Shown here: piece by piece, positions 44,849 through 53,362 of the stretch
How the letters are laid out: each line of letters starts with the position of its first letter
How positions within the stretch are numbered: position 1 is the stretch's first letter
Assembly: GCF_000281895.1 (NCBI RefSeq)
Contig: NZ_CM001558.1
Coordinates: 1,492,556 to 1,556,555 of the forward strand
Length of the DNA: 64,000 nt
Direction of reading: 5' to 3'
DNA from: Pseudomonas fluorescens Q2-87
Lineage (GTDB): Bacteria > Pseudomonadota > Gammaproteobacteria > Pseudomonadales > Pseudomonadaceae
Notes under the pieces: generated by a model
Database searches by the model: none
Told to the model about the DNA's origin: nothing
The model's input: only the letters and a program-made list of their open reading frames with translations
Program-made: the position numbers and the translations under genes

Positions 44849-45994
44849 ATGGCGGCACTGCCGTACTGGCGGCTCTCCAGTTTCTACCTGTTCTATTTCG
44901 CGCTGCTCGGTTCGACGGCGCCATTCCTGGCGCTGTATTTCGATCACCTGGGGTTCAACGCGGCGCGCATCGGCGAGCTGGTGGCGATCCCCATGCTGAT
45001 GCGGTGCGTGGCACCGAACATCTGGGGCTGGTTGGGGGATTACACCGGGCGGCGCCTGGCAATCGTGCGATTCGGTGCGGTCTGCACGCTGCTGGCTTTC
45101 TCGCTGATCTTTTTCGATAAAAGCTACGCCTGGCTGGCGATGGTCATGGCGCTGCATGCGTTTTTCTGGCACGCGGTACTGCCTCAGTTCGAGGTCATTA
45201 CCCTGGCCCATTTAAGCGGGCAGGCCTCGCGCTACAGCCAGATTCGCCTGTGGGGCTCGATTGGCTTCATCATCACGGTGGTCGTGTTGGGGCGGTTGTT
45301 CGAATGGCTGAGCCTGGACATCTACCCGGTGGCGCTGGTGCTGATTATGGCCGGCATCGTGCTCGCCAGTTTCTGGGTGCCCAACGCCCAGCCGGTGCAG
45401 GGGCCGCGTATCGCGGGGGAAGGTTTCCTGCGGCAACTGCGCAACCCTGGCGTGCTGGCGTTCTACACGTGCGTGGGACTGATGCAGGTCAGTCACGGGC
45501 CGTATTACACCTTCCTGACGTTGCACCTCGAGCGACTGGGCTACAGTCGCGGATTAATCGGCCTGCTGTGGGCCGTCGGCGTGGTGGCGGAGGTCCTGGT
45601 CTTCCTGCTGATGAGCCGGATTCTCGCGCGGTTCTCCGTGCGTCGGGTACTGATGGTGAGTTTCCTGCTGGCGGCGTTGCGCTGGCTGTTGTTGGGATCG
45701 CTGGCCGAATTCCTCTGGGTGCTGTTGTTTGCCCAGGTGTTGCACGCGGCGACGTTCGGTAGCTTTCACGCTGCCGCCATCCATTTCGTGCAACGCAGCT
45801 TCGGTCCGCGCCAACAAGGCCAGGGGCAAGCCCTGTACGCAGCGCTGGCCGGCACCGGCGGAGCCCTGGGCGCGTTGTATTCGGGCTACAGCTGGAATGC
45901 CCTGGGCGCCGGCTGGACGTTCAGCCTCGCCAGCCTCGCTGCCTTCGCCGCAGCCGTAATCATTGCGACACGCATGCAAGAGGATCGGCCATGA
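44849..45994 (+). CDS. MFS transporter (HcaT/nucleoside-symporter-like)
   Basis: 381 residues from the ATG at 44849, with 12 membrane helices. The short N-terminus MAALPYWRLSSFYLFYFALLG and WGWLGDYTGRR (loop 2-3 motif) fit the 3-phenylpropionate-permease/LacY-like group. SQIRLWGSIGFI in helix 5 is characteristic. Substrate unknown. The stop overlaps a 13-codon mini-frame (ATGA), which in turn overlaps mtnD. Confidence 0.9.
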   Translation: MAALPYWRLSSFYLFYFALLGSTAPFLALYFDHLGFNAARIGELVAIPMLMRCVAPNIWGWLGDYTGRRLAIVRFGAVCTLLAFSLIFFDKSYAWLAMVMALHAFFWHAVLPQFEVITLAHLSGQASRYSQIRLWGSIGFIITVVVLGRLFEWLSLDIYPVALVLIMAGIVLASFWVPNAQPVQGPRIAGEGFLRQLRNPGVLAFYTCVGLMQVSHGPYYTFLTLHLERLGYSRGLIGLLWAVGVVAEVLVFLLMSRILARFSVRRVLMVSFLLAALRWLLLGSLAEFLWVLLFAQVLHAATFGSFHAAAIHFVQRSFGPRQQGQGQALYAALAGTGGALGALYSGYSWNALGAGWTFSLASLAAFAAAVIIATRMQEDRP

Positions 45995-46032
45995 GCCTTC
46001 GAACCGTTAATTTGCTGGAGCCATCGTCATGA
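45991..46032 (+). other. 13-codon mini-frame bridging MFS and mtnD genes
   Basis: ATG overlaps the MFS stop (ATGA) and the mini-frame stop TGA overlaps the mtnD ATG. Thirteen codons (MSLRTVNLLEPSS) are too few for a protein gene. The double overlap is what a coupled middle gene would leave after an in-frame deletion, so it may be the scar of a lost gene; mtnB is expected at this place in relatives (from memory). Confidence 0.4.
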
Positions 46033-46574
46033 GCAGCCTGTCCGTCTACCACGTCTCGAACCCCGAGATCCCGAACAAGGTGTTGACCCACCTCGAAGAC
46101 ATCGCCGCGACACTGGCCGAACAAGGTATTCACTTCGACCGTTGGGACGCGACGACGAAAATCCAGCCTGGTGCCAGCCAGGAGGACATCATCGCGGCCT
46201 ATCAGGTTCGGATCGATGCGTTGATGACGGAAAGGGGCTACGCCACGGTCGAGGTCATCAGTGTTGATCGTAACCACTCTCAAGCAGCCGAACAGGGAGC
46301 AAGCTTTCTTGAGGAATACAGCCATAGCCAGGACGAAGTAAGATTTTTCGTCGCTGGCCGTGGTCTGTTTACCCTGCACCTCGACGACTATGTCTATGCC
46401 GTGCTGTGCGAAAAGCACGACCTGATCACGGTACCTGCCGGTACGCGCCACTGGTTCGACATGGGAGAGCACCCGCACTTCATTGCGATCCGTCTGTGCA
46501 ACGACCCGCAAGGTTGGGGTACAAAAGTCACGGGCGATGACATCGCCAGCCGTTTCCCGCGCCTGGAAGACTGA
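46029..46574 (+). CDS. mtnD: Acireductone dioxygenase MtnD
   Basis: 181 residues, a cupin. The metal motif (HSQDEVRFFVAGRGLFTL with the Glu and His ligands) and the second His in PAGTRHWFDMG are intact. It oxidises the acireductone of the methionine salvage pathway to 2-keto-4-methylthiobutyrate (Fe form). The partner genes mtnB and mtnC, usually adjacent, are not seen in this window: the space before it is only 34 bases and the space after it is a hairpin and a DUF3509 gene. Confidence 0.95.
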   Translation: MSSLSVYHVSNPEIPNKVLTHLEDIAATLAEQGIHFDRWDATTKIQPGASQEDIIAAYQVRIDALMTERGYATVEVISVDRNHSQAAEQGASFLEEYSHSQDEVRFFVAGRGLFTLHLDDYVYAVLCEKHDLITVPAGTRHWFDMGEHPHFIAIRLCNDPQGWGTKVTGDDIASRFPRLED

Positions 46575-46626
46575 CCCCGTTCCGCGGGGATTTGTGCGAT
46601 CAGGCTTGATTGCGAAATCACCCGGA

Positions 46627-46694
46627 CGCTTGTGGGAGCGAGCAAGCTCGCACACAAGCGATCAGCGGCTATGCAAATGCAATAGCCGCTGATC
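46627..46694. repeat. Two adjacent hairpins after mtnD
   Basis: First, CGCTTGTG...CACAAGCG with GAGCGAGCAAGCTCGC inside, a REP-like element. Second, GATCAGCGGCTAT (46660-46672) pairs perfectly with 46682-46694 across a 9-base loop, probably ending the mtnD transcript; it has no T-run. Confidence 0.7.
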
Positions 46695-46715
46695 ATCCGA
46701 TTGGGAGCGAGGGGT

Positions 46716-46994
46716 TCAGACGCTGTGGTAGGTCGGCAGGGCAAAGCGATGCTGGCTCTGCAGCAGCGTAATTTGCGGCAACTCGCTGGCTTGTTCGGCC
46801 AAGTCGCGACGGATCGCGCTGATCGCCCACGACAACTGATCCCCAGCATGCAATTGAGCGTAGGAAATCGTGCGCTTGAACAGCTTGCCGTCGCTATTGC
46901 GCAAAGTCAGCAAAATGCCGCCATCCGGGCGGGGCTGGGTGGTCACTTCGTAGTTGGAAAACAGCGACGCAAATTTCTCTTGAATCATATTCAT
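46716..46994 (-). CDS. DUF3509-family protein
   Basis: 92 residues from the ATG at 46994 (MNMIQEKFASLFSNYEV). A small alpha/beta protein with PDGGILLTLRN and KLFKRTISYAQL motifs seen in the Pseudomonas-restricted DUF3509 family. No function is known. It is divergent from the acyl-CoA synthetase gene, and the 350 bases between them carry repeated TGCATCYTGCAT motifs. Confidence 0.85.
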   Translation of the reverse strand: MNMIQEKFASLFSNYEVTTQPRPDGGILLTLRNSDGKLFKRTISYAQLHAGDQLSWAISAIRRDLAEQASELPQITLLQSQHRFALPTYHSV

Positions 46995-47115
46995 AGTTGA
47001 CTGCTCCATGGTGTGGCAAACCGTGGAGGGGTAGTTGCAGTGTCTGTGCCATCGTCGAGCTATGAATAAATTCTTTTAAAATCAGTAGCTTATAATTTGG
47101 CGTGATTTTCGCTTT

Positions 47116-47153
47116 CGTGCATCTTGCATGAACGGCCATCGTGCATCCTGCAT
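47116..47153. promoter_or_regulatory. Tandem CGTGCATCYTGCAT motifs
   Basis: CGTGCATCTTGCAT (47116-47129) and CGTGCATCCTGCAT (47140-47153) differ at one base and start 24 bases apart. Each contains an internal TGCA-N-TGCA symmetry. Located about 200 bases before the acyl-CoA synthetase gene; candidate regulator-binding sites. Nothing else was seen in 46995-47347. Confidence 0.45.
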
Positions 47154-47347
47154 TTTGCGTGGTTCTGCGGATTTATTTGGAACCAATCCACCTTCCGGTG
47201 CTCACGCTTCGCCTGCCCTGGGCTGTGGATACAAAACATTGCAAAAACCGCATGTACAGCGCCAGAACCGCTGGCGTACTTTCGAGCGAAATCCAGCTGC
47301 AGCCCGACAACAAAAACCGAGGCCCACGAGGTCGAACGGGGAGTCAC

Positions 47348-49174
47348 ATGAGTCGTACACCCAGCGACGCGATCACCTGGGGCATGATGCTGCGCAAGCT
47401 ACCCGCCATTGCCAGGACCATTCCCCGGATTGTCCGAGGCATGAAGCTCGCCAACGTCCAGGACCCGACCCAGCCTTGCGGCCTGGGCTGGTGTTTCGAA
47501 CAGGCCACGCAACGTAATCCCCATGGCCCGGCGCTGTTGTGCGGCGACACGGTGTGGAGTTATGCACAGGTCAACGAGCGGGCCAACCGTATGGCCCATT
47601 ATTGGGTGGCAGAGGGTATCGGCAAGGGCGACTGCGTGGCGATTTTCATCGAGAATCGGCCACAGCTGTTGATCACCGTGCTGGCAGTGGCGAAAGTCGG
47701 CGCGGTCAGCGCGATGCTCAATACGTCGCAAACGGGCGACGCGCTGGTGCATAGCCTGGCCTTGGTCGCGCCTGTCGCGGTGGTGGTTGGGGATGAACGG
47801 GTCGCCGCGTTCAACGACGTGCGCGGCCGTACTGCATTACCGGACAACAGGGCCTGGTGGGTGGCGGATCAGGACAGCACCGGTGCTCCGCCAGGCTTCA
47901 TCGACCTGATGACCAGCAGCAACGATTACCCCCTCGATAACCCGACGTGCAGCCGCCAGGTTTTTTTCAACGACCCATGCTTTTATCTCTATACCTCGGG
48001 CACCACCGGGCTGCCCAAGGCCGGGGTGTTTCGGCATGGTCGCTGGATGCGCACCTCCACCAGCTTCGGCCTGATCGCCCTGGACATGCAGCCCGACGAC
48101 GTCTTGTATTGCACCTTGCCGCTGTATCACGCCACGGGCCTGTGCGTCTGTTGGGGCGCGGCGATCTGTGGCGCATCGGGGTTTGCCATCCGGCGCAAGT
48201 TCAGTGCCAGCCAGTTCTGGAGCGATGTGCGCCGTTACCGGGCCAGCACCCTGGGTTATGTCGGCGAGTTGTGCCGCTACCTGGTCGACCAGCCCGCCAC
48301 TGCCGAAGACCGCCAGCATGGCGTGAAGAAAATGATCGGCAATGGTTTGCGGCCGGGGGCTTGGTCTGCCTTCAAGTCGCGTTTTGGCGTCGACCATGTC
48401 TGCGAGCTGTACGCGGCCAGCGACGGCAATATCGGCTTCACCAATATCCTCAACTTTGATAACACCGTCGGCTTTTCCCTGATGGGCTGGGAACTGGTGG
48501 ATTACGACCATGACAGCGGCATGCCGTTGCGCAACCTGCAAGGGCGCATGCAGAAGGTGCCGAAGGGCCAACCGGGGCTGCTGATGGCGCGAATCGACGA
48601 CAAGGCGCCGCTGGACGGTTACACCGAGCAGGCCTTGACTGAAAAAACCATTCACCGGGACGTCTTTGCTCCGGGAGATCGTTACTTCAATACCGGGGAC
48701 CTGCTGCGCAATATTGGCTTCGGTCATGGGCAGTTCGTTGATCGCCTGGGCGACACCTATCGCTGGAAGGGCGAAAACGTTTCCACCACCGAAGTGGAGA
48801 ACGTACTGCTGCAACATTCGCAGGTGGCCGAGGCGGTGGCCTACGGCGTAGAAATCGCGGGCACCAACGGTCGTGCCGGCATGGCGGCGATCACCCCGGC
48901 CGAATCCCTGGCGACCCTGGATTTCAGCGAGCTGTTGCAGTTCCTGCAATGCAAACTGCCCGGTTATGCGGTGCCGCTGTTCCTGCGCATCAAGGTGAAG
49001 ATGGACACCACCGGCACCTTCAAATACCAGAAGACCCGGCTCAAGGCCGAAGCCTTCGACCCTTGCGTGGCAGGGGACGAACCGATCTACGCCTGGCTAC
49101 CCGGTAGCCTGACCTACGTGCGGGTAGACCGGCAACTGGCGACCCGGATCCAGGGCGGGCAGTTGCGCTATTGA
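47348..49174 (+). CDS. Long-chain acyl-CoA synthetase, FATP/FadD6-like
   Basis: 608 residues from the ATG at 47348. The AMP-binding motif YTSGTTGLPKAGVF, FNTGDLLRNIGFGHGQFVDRLGDTYRWKGENVSTTE (split; A8 region of ANL enzymes) and FKYQKTRLKAEAF at the C-terminus (the A10 Lys) are present. The spacing and the LNTSQTGDALVHS stretch fit the very-long-chain/FATP branch rather than FadD1. It activates long-chain fatty acids with ATP and CoA. TTT-rich membrane segments are absent; N-terminal amphipathic helix possible. Substrate length not determined. Confidence 0.92.
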   Translation: MSRTPSDAITWGMMLRKLPAIARTIPRIVRGMKLANVQDPTQPCGLGWCFEQATQRNPHGPALLCGDTVWSYAQVNERANRMAHYWVAEGIGKGDCVAIFIENRPQLLITVLAVAKVGAVSAMLNTSQTGDALVHSLALVAPVAVVVGDERVAAFNDVRGRTALPDNRAWWVADQDSTGAPPGFIDLMTSSNDYPLDNPTCSRQVFFNDPCFYLYTSGTTGLPKAGVFRHGRWMRTSTSFGLIALDMQPDDVLYCTLPLYHATGLCVCWGAAICGASGFAIRRKFSASQFWSDVRRYRASTLGYVGELCRYLVDQPATAEDRQHGVKKMIGNGLRPGAWSAFKSRFGVDHVCELYAASDGNIGFTNILNFDNTVGFSLMGWELVDYDHDSGMPLRNLQGRMQKVPKGQPGLLMARIDDKAPLDGYTEQALTEKTIHRDVFAPGDRYFNTGDLLRNIGFGHGQFVDRLGDTYRWKGENVSTTEVENVLLQHSQVAEAVAYGVEIAGTNGRAGMAAITPAESLATLDFSELLQFLQCKLPGYAVPLFLRIKVKMDTTGTFKYQKTRLKAEAFDPCVAGDEPIYAWLPGSLTYVRVDRQLATRIQGGQLRY

Positions 49175-49268
49175 TTGTGGCTATGGCGCGTGCAGAGAAA
49201 AAAGGGATGACAGGTCCCTGATCCCTCGGGAAACTAGCCGCTTTGCGAAGACCCAAGTGGAGTTTCCC

Positions 49269-49787
49269 ATGTCCGATACAAGCCGCCAGATGACCCCGGA
49301 TGAGGCTGCCGAGTTTGCCGAACAGGTGTTCAACGTTGCACGCCAGGGCGACGCTGCCATGATGGCTGCCTTGCTCAGCAAAGGCCTGCCGCCCAACCTG
49401 CGCAATCACAAGGGCGACACCTTGCTGATGCTGGCGGCTTATCACGGGCACGTGGAAACAGTGAAAGTACTGCTCGAACACAAGGCCGATCCGGAAATCC
49501 GCAACGACAACGGCCAGAGCCCGATTGCCGGTGCGGCGTTCAAGGGTGACCTGGCCGTGGTCACGGCGCTGGTGGACGGCGGCGCGCAAGTGGAAGGCTC
49601 GTCCTTCGATGGCCGCACCGCGCTGATGATGGCGGCGATGTTCAACCGGGTGGAAATCGTTGACTACCTGATCAGCAAGGGCGCCGACCCCAAAGCCAAG
49701 GACGCCAACGGCGTCTCGGCCCTGGATGCCGCCAAGACCATGGGCGCGGTGGATACCACGGCGCAGTTGGAGAAGTTGCTGGGCTGA
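49269..49787 (+). CDS. Ankyrin-repeat protein
   Basis: 172 residues from the ATG at 49269 (GGAG six bases ahead). About four ankyrin repeats: GLPPNLRNHKGDTLLMLAAYHG, KADPEIRNDNGQSPIAGAAFKG, GAQVEGSSFDGRTALMMAAMFN and GADPKAKDANGVSALDAAKTMG (each quoted in part). No signal peptide. Ankyrin proteins bind partner proteins; in Pseudomonas some sit beside catalase genes, but none is here. Single gene after the acyl-CoA synthetase gene. Confidence 0.92.
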   Translation: MSDTSRQMTPDEAAEFAEQVFNVARQGDAAMMAALLSKGLPPNLRNHKGDTLLMLAAYHGHVETVKVLLEHKADPEIRNDNGQSPIAGAAFKGDLAVVTALVDGGAQVEGSSFDGRTALMMAAMFNRVEIVDYLISKGADPKAKDANGVSALDAAKTMGAVDTTAQLEKLLG

Positions 49788-49893
49788 AAGGCCAAGCGCT
49801 GGTCCCGACAGTTGATGTGGGGATCCTGACTCGACCGATGTGAATGCGCTATCCTGCCCGCCCTCAAAAAACCATTCGCCACAGGATCCACCC

Positions 49894-50424
49894 ATGAAAG
49901 CCGCACTCGTCGAACTCATCAGCAAAATCAGCTCCGGCTGCCTGGGCGATGAGGAGATTGCGAAAATCGCTGACGAAGCGGCCCAGGCCTACGCCGCCCC
50001 GGCGGCTTTCCTGGCGGCCAACCCGGATATCAACTACGACGACACCTTCCCGATCCCGTTGGGAGAATGGGTGGTGGTGGGCAGCCTGCCGGACACCGTG
50101 CTGTTCCAGGCCGACACCTACGTGCAGTTGTTCGAACAGATCGTTGCCTCGTTCGGCCCCGGCGTCGAGTTCAATCTCAAGCCCAAGCAACTGGCGAAAA
50201 CCGAGGCACTGACTGCGCTCAACCGCATCCAGATCCAGATGAGCAGCCTGAACAAGGAAAGCGGCGGCTACGTGCTGATGAACTTCAGCCAGTTGCTGGA
50301 CGATGAGCTGCAAATGGTGCTGGTATATGGCGACGACCTGCCGCGGGTGCTCGAACTTTGCACCCAGGTCGGCATTGCCGCCGCGCCGTCGCTGGAAGCC
50401 CTCAAGGTCGCGGTCCACGTCTGA
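49894..50424 (+). CDS. Conserved hypothetical soluble protein
   Basis: 176 residues from the ATG at 49894 (AGGATCC upstream). Acidic, cytoplasmic, no membrane segment. The order is an N-terminal helical part with many Ala, a middle segment around PIPLGEWVVVGSLPDTVLFQAD, and a C-terminal part with VLVYGDDLPRVLELC. No known motif was recognised. Codon use is like its core neighbours. Confidence 0.7.
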   Translation: MKAALVELISKISSGCLGDEEIAKIADEAAQAYAAPAAFLAANPDINYDDTFPIPLGEWVVVGSLPDTVLFQADTYVQLFEQIVASFGPGVEFNLKPKQLAKTEALTALNRIQIQMSSLNKESGGYVLMNFSQLLDDELQMVLVYGDDLPRVLELCTQVGIAAAPSLEALKVAVHV

Positions 50425-50494
50425 CACAATAAAACGGAACCCTCGCTGGGGCCCGCTATCCTAAGTGTGCACATCACCACTTGGGAGCGACACC

Positions 50495-50686
50495 ATGGGT
50501 TCCACTTTTAATGGCCTGATTGGCCTGATTATCCTGGCGCTCGATATCTGGGCGATCATCAATGTCCTCAAGAGTGGCGCCGAGACCGGGGCGAAAGTCC
50601 TGTGGGTGCTGCTGATCCTGCTGTTGCCGGTGCTGGGCCTGATCATCTGGGCGATTGCCGGGCCGCGTGGCAACGTGCGGATTTGA
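50495..50686 (+). CDS. Small PLDc_N-domain membrane protein
   Basis: 63 residues from the ATG at 50495 (GGGAGCG upstream). Two membrane helices (about 4-24 and 33-54) and the motif AKVLWVLLILLLPVLGLIIW, followed by a short GPRGN tail. This matches the phospholipase-D-nuclease N-terminal small membrane domain. Function unknown. Followed by a terminator. Confidence 0.8.
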   Translation: MGSTFNGLIGLIILALDIWAIINVLKSGAETGAKVLWVLLILLLPVLGLIIWAIAGPRGNVRI

Positions 50687-50696
50687 CCGCTCCATT

Positions 50697-50733
50697 AAAA
50701 ATGCCCGGCCGCCTTGAGCGACCGGGCATTTTT
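50697..50733. terminator. Bidirectional terminator
   Basis: AAAAATGCCCGG and CCGGGCATTTTT around a 13-base loop, between convergent genes, with A- and T-runs at the ends so it can serve both strands. Confidence 0.85.
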
Positions 50734-50745
50734 GTTGGGTGGGTA

Positions 50746-51951
50746 TCAGGCCGTTGCCAGGGACTGCTTCTGCGAGGCACTCAAAAAGCGCAGCAAGGCC
50801 AGCAACGGGAAGGCGCTGCCGACGATCACCACCCACAACCAGCCGCCGTGCTCGTACAGCGCACTGGCGATCGACGAACCGAAGGCGCCGCCGACGAAGA
50901 TGCTGGTCATGTACAGCGCGTTCAACCGGCTGCGGCTTTTAGCGTCGAGGGCATAGATGGTGCGCTGGCCGAGGACCATGTTCATCTGCACGCAGAAATC
51001 CAGGAGCACGCCGGTCACGGCCAGGCCAATGACGCTGTAGAGCGGATGAATGAACGCCGGCAAAAAGCTCAGGCTGGCAAACAGCATCGCCAGCAGCGAA
51101 GCGATGCGGGTGTGGCCCGCATCCGCCAGGCGCCCGGCGATGGGCGCCGCAATGGCGCCAATGGCACCGACCAGGGCGAACAGGGCGATTTCAGTCTGGG
51201 ACAGGCCGTGGTTGCGTGACAGTTCCAGCGGCACGGCGGTCCAGAACAGGCTGAAGGTGGCGAACAGGCAGGCCTGGTAGAACGCCCGCTGGCGCAACAG
51301 CGGTTGCTGGCGCAGCAAGGTGCCGAGCGAGCCCAGCAATTGGCCATACGAGGCGCTATGGTCGGGTTGGCGCTTGGGCACGGTGAGTGCCAGGACGATG
51401 CTGATGACCGCCATCAGGGCGGCGGCGATCATGAACATCGCCCGCCAGCCGAAATGGTCTGCCACTACGCTGGAGAGCGGCCGCGCCAGCAGGATGCCCA
51501 GCAGCAGGCCGCCCATGATCCCACCCACGACCCGCCCCCGGGATTCCTCCGGCGCCAGGTGCGCCGCCAGGGGAATCAGGACCTGCACCGACACCGAGCT
51601 GAAGCCCACCAGCAGCGAGATCAGCAGGAACACATTCGGTTGCTCAGTGAACGCCGCTCCCAACAGGCTGGCAATCGCCACCACTGTGGTGAGGATCATC
51701 AGGCGACGGTTTTCCAGCAAGTCGCCCAACGGCACCAGGAAAAACAGCCCCAGGGCGTAGCCGATCTGGGTCAGCGAAACGATCAGGCTCGCCAGGGTGC
51801 TGCTCAGGCCAACGTCCGGTGCGATCAGATCGATGATGGGTTGGGCGTAATAGATGTTGGCGACGATGGCGCCGCAGCAGAAGGCAAATAGCAGGACCAT
51901 GCCGCGGGTCAGGCTTGCGCCGACGGGCACGGTGGAGGAGTGAACACTCAT
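50746..51951 (-). CDS. MFS transporter, arabinose-efflux/DHA1 type
   Basis: 401 residues, 12 membrane helices. NIYYAQPIIDLIA near the N-terminus, YALGLFFLVPLGDLLENRRLM with the DxxxxRR loop signature, and the ESRGRVVGGIMGGLLLGIL stretch of helix 5 are typical of the AraJ/YgaY-like DHA1 group of exporters. Substrate unknown. A REP pair lies upstream. Confidence 0.9.
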   Translation of the reverse strand: MSVHSSTVPVGASLTRGMVLLFAFCCGAIVANIYYAQPIIDLIAPDVGLSSTLASLIVSLTQIGYALGLFFLVPLGDLLENRRLMILTTVVAIASLLGAAFTEQPNVFLLISLLVGFSSVSVQVLIPLAAHLAPEESRGRVVGGIMGGLLLGILLARPLSSVVADHFGWRAMFMIAAALMAVISIVLALTVPKRQPDHSASYGQLLGSLGTLLRQQPLLRQRAFYQACLFATFSLFWTAVPLELSRNHGLSQTEIALFALVGAIGAIAAPIAGRLADAGHTRIASLLAMLFASLSFLPAFIHPLYSVIGLAVTGVLLDFCVQMNMVLGQRTIYALDAKSRSRLNALYMTSIFVGGAFGSSIASALYEHGGWLWVVIVGSAFPLLALLRFLSASQKQSLATA

Positions 51952-52089
51952 GACAATCTCTTCAGCAGCTTGGGGGATGGCGCGAGGCTAAAGAATTGCG
52001 GCGCTCAGGAACAGGCTTTGCGGCTGATATCAGACATGCGCGCCGTTGATGATCGGCTCGACGCTGCTTCTGTGGGTTGGACACTGCTT

Positions 52090-52226
52090 CTGTGGCGAGG
52101 GGATTTATCCCCGATCGGCTGCGCAGCAGTCGTAGGCAATCAGGCAAGGCGGGTAAATTGCTGAACCGCAATGCCTGATCTTAGGGGTGCTGCGCAACCC
52201 ATCGGGGATAAATCCCCTCGCCACAG
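52090..52226. repeat. REP pair, GAGGGGATTTATCCCC type
   Basis: Inverted copies of TGTGGCGAGGGGATTTATCC with CTGCGCAGCAGT extension, between the MFS and sulfate-binding protein genes. The 318-base gap holds nothing else. Confidence 0.88.
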
Positions 52227-52270
52227 GGGATTTCGTTTGCCCTCAACATTGGGCGCTGCTCTTTGCTTTT

Positions 52271-53269
52271 TTACTGCCCGCTATAGATCTGGTCGAAAAC
52301 CCCACCGTCATTGAAGTGGGTCTTCTGCACCGTGCGCCAGTCGCCGAAGGTTTTTTCCACCGAGAGGAAATCCACTTTCGGGAAACGGTCGGTGTATTTG
52401 GCCAGTACGGCCGGGTCCCGTGGGCGCAGGTAGTTGGCGGCGGCGATTTCCTGGCCTTCAGGCGACCACAGGTATTTGAGGTAGGCCTCGGCAGCTTCGC
52501 GGGAGCCTTTTTTCTCAACGACTTTATCGACCACGCTCACCGGTGGCTCGGCTTCGGCGGAAACGCTTGGGTAGATCACTTCGAACTGGTCGCGGCCGAA
52601 CTCGCGGGCGATCATTTCGGCTTCGTTTTCAAAGGTCACCAGCACGTCGCCGATCTGGTTGGTCATGAACGTGGTCGTCGCGGCACGACCACCGGTGTCC
52701 AGCACCGGAGCCTGCTTGAACAGTTTGCCGACGAAGGCCTTGGCTTTGTTCTCGTCTCCGCCGTTCTTCAGCACATAACCCCAGGCCGACAGGTAGGTGT
52801 AGCGGCCGTTACCGGAGGTTTTCGGGTTCGGCACGATCACCTGAACGCCGTCCTTGAGCAAGTCGGGCCAGTCCTTCAGTGCCTTCGGGTTGCCCTTGCG
52901 CACGATGAATACCGTGGCCGAGGTGAATGGAGCGCTGTTGTTCGGCAGGCGGGTGACCCAGTTCTCCGGCACCAGCTTGCCGTTGTCCGCCAGGGCGTTG
53001 ATATCGGTGGCCATGTTCATGGTGATGACATCCGCCGGCAACCCGTCGATCACCGAACGCGCCTGCTTGCTGGAGCCGCCGAAGGACATCTGCACCGTGA
53101 TGTTTTCGTTGTGCTCGGCCTGCCAGTGTTTCTGGAAGGCGGCGTTGTAATCCTTGTAGAAATCGCGCATCACGTCGTAGGAAACGTTGAGCAGGGTCGG
53201 GGCGGCGTGGGCCAGGCTGCCGAAGGTCAGGCCAGCGGCCAGAAGGGAGGCGCCAAAGAAGTTCTTCAC
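52271..53269 (-). CDS. sbp: Periplasmic sulfate-binding protein (Sbp/CysP)
   Basis: 332 residues from a GTG at 53269 (AAGGAA upstream), with a signal peptide cleaved after AHA (APTLLNVSYDVMRDFYKDYN). The sulfate family pattern SFGGSSKQARSVIDGLPADVITMN (split over 60-85), NPKTSGNGRYTYLSAWGY and the sulfate-contact Ser residues are present. It binds sulfate or thiosulfate for the CysTWA transporter. No cysT, cysW or cysA lies next to it in the window, so it must share a transporter encoded elsewhere. Confidence 0.94.
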   Translation of the reverse strand: MKNFFGASLLAAGLTFGSLAHAAPTLLNVSYDVMRDFYKDYNAAFQKHWQAEHNENITVQMSFGGSSKQARSVIDGLPADVITMNMATDINALADNGKLVPENWVTRLPNNSAPFTSATVFIVRKGNPKALKDWPDLLKDGVQVIVPNPKTSGNGRYTYLSAWGYVLKNGGDENKAKAFVGKLFKQAPVLDTGGRAATTTFMTNQIGDVLVTFENEAEMIAREFGRDQFEVIYPSVSAEAEPPVSVVDKVVEKKGSREAAEAYLKYLWSPEGQEIAAANYLRPRDPAVLAKYTDRFPKVDFLSVEKTFGDWRTVQKTHFNDGGVFDQIYSGQ

Positions 53270-53362
53270 TGCGAATTCCTTTTTATAGGTCAGGGGTCCG
53301 GGCAATTAGCCAGCACACTAGCGGCAAGCCAATAGGCCTTCAAGTATTAAAAAGTGCTTTGC

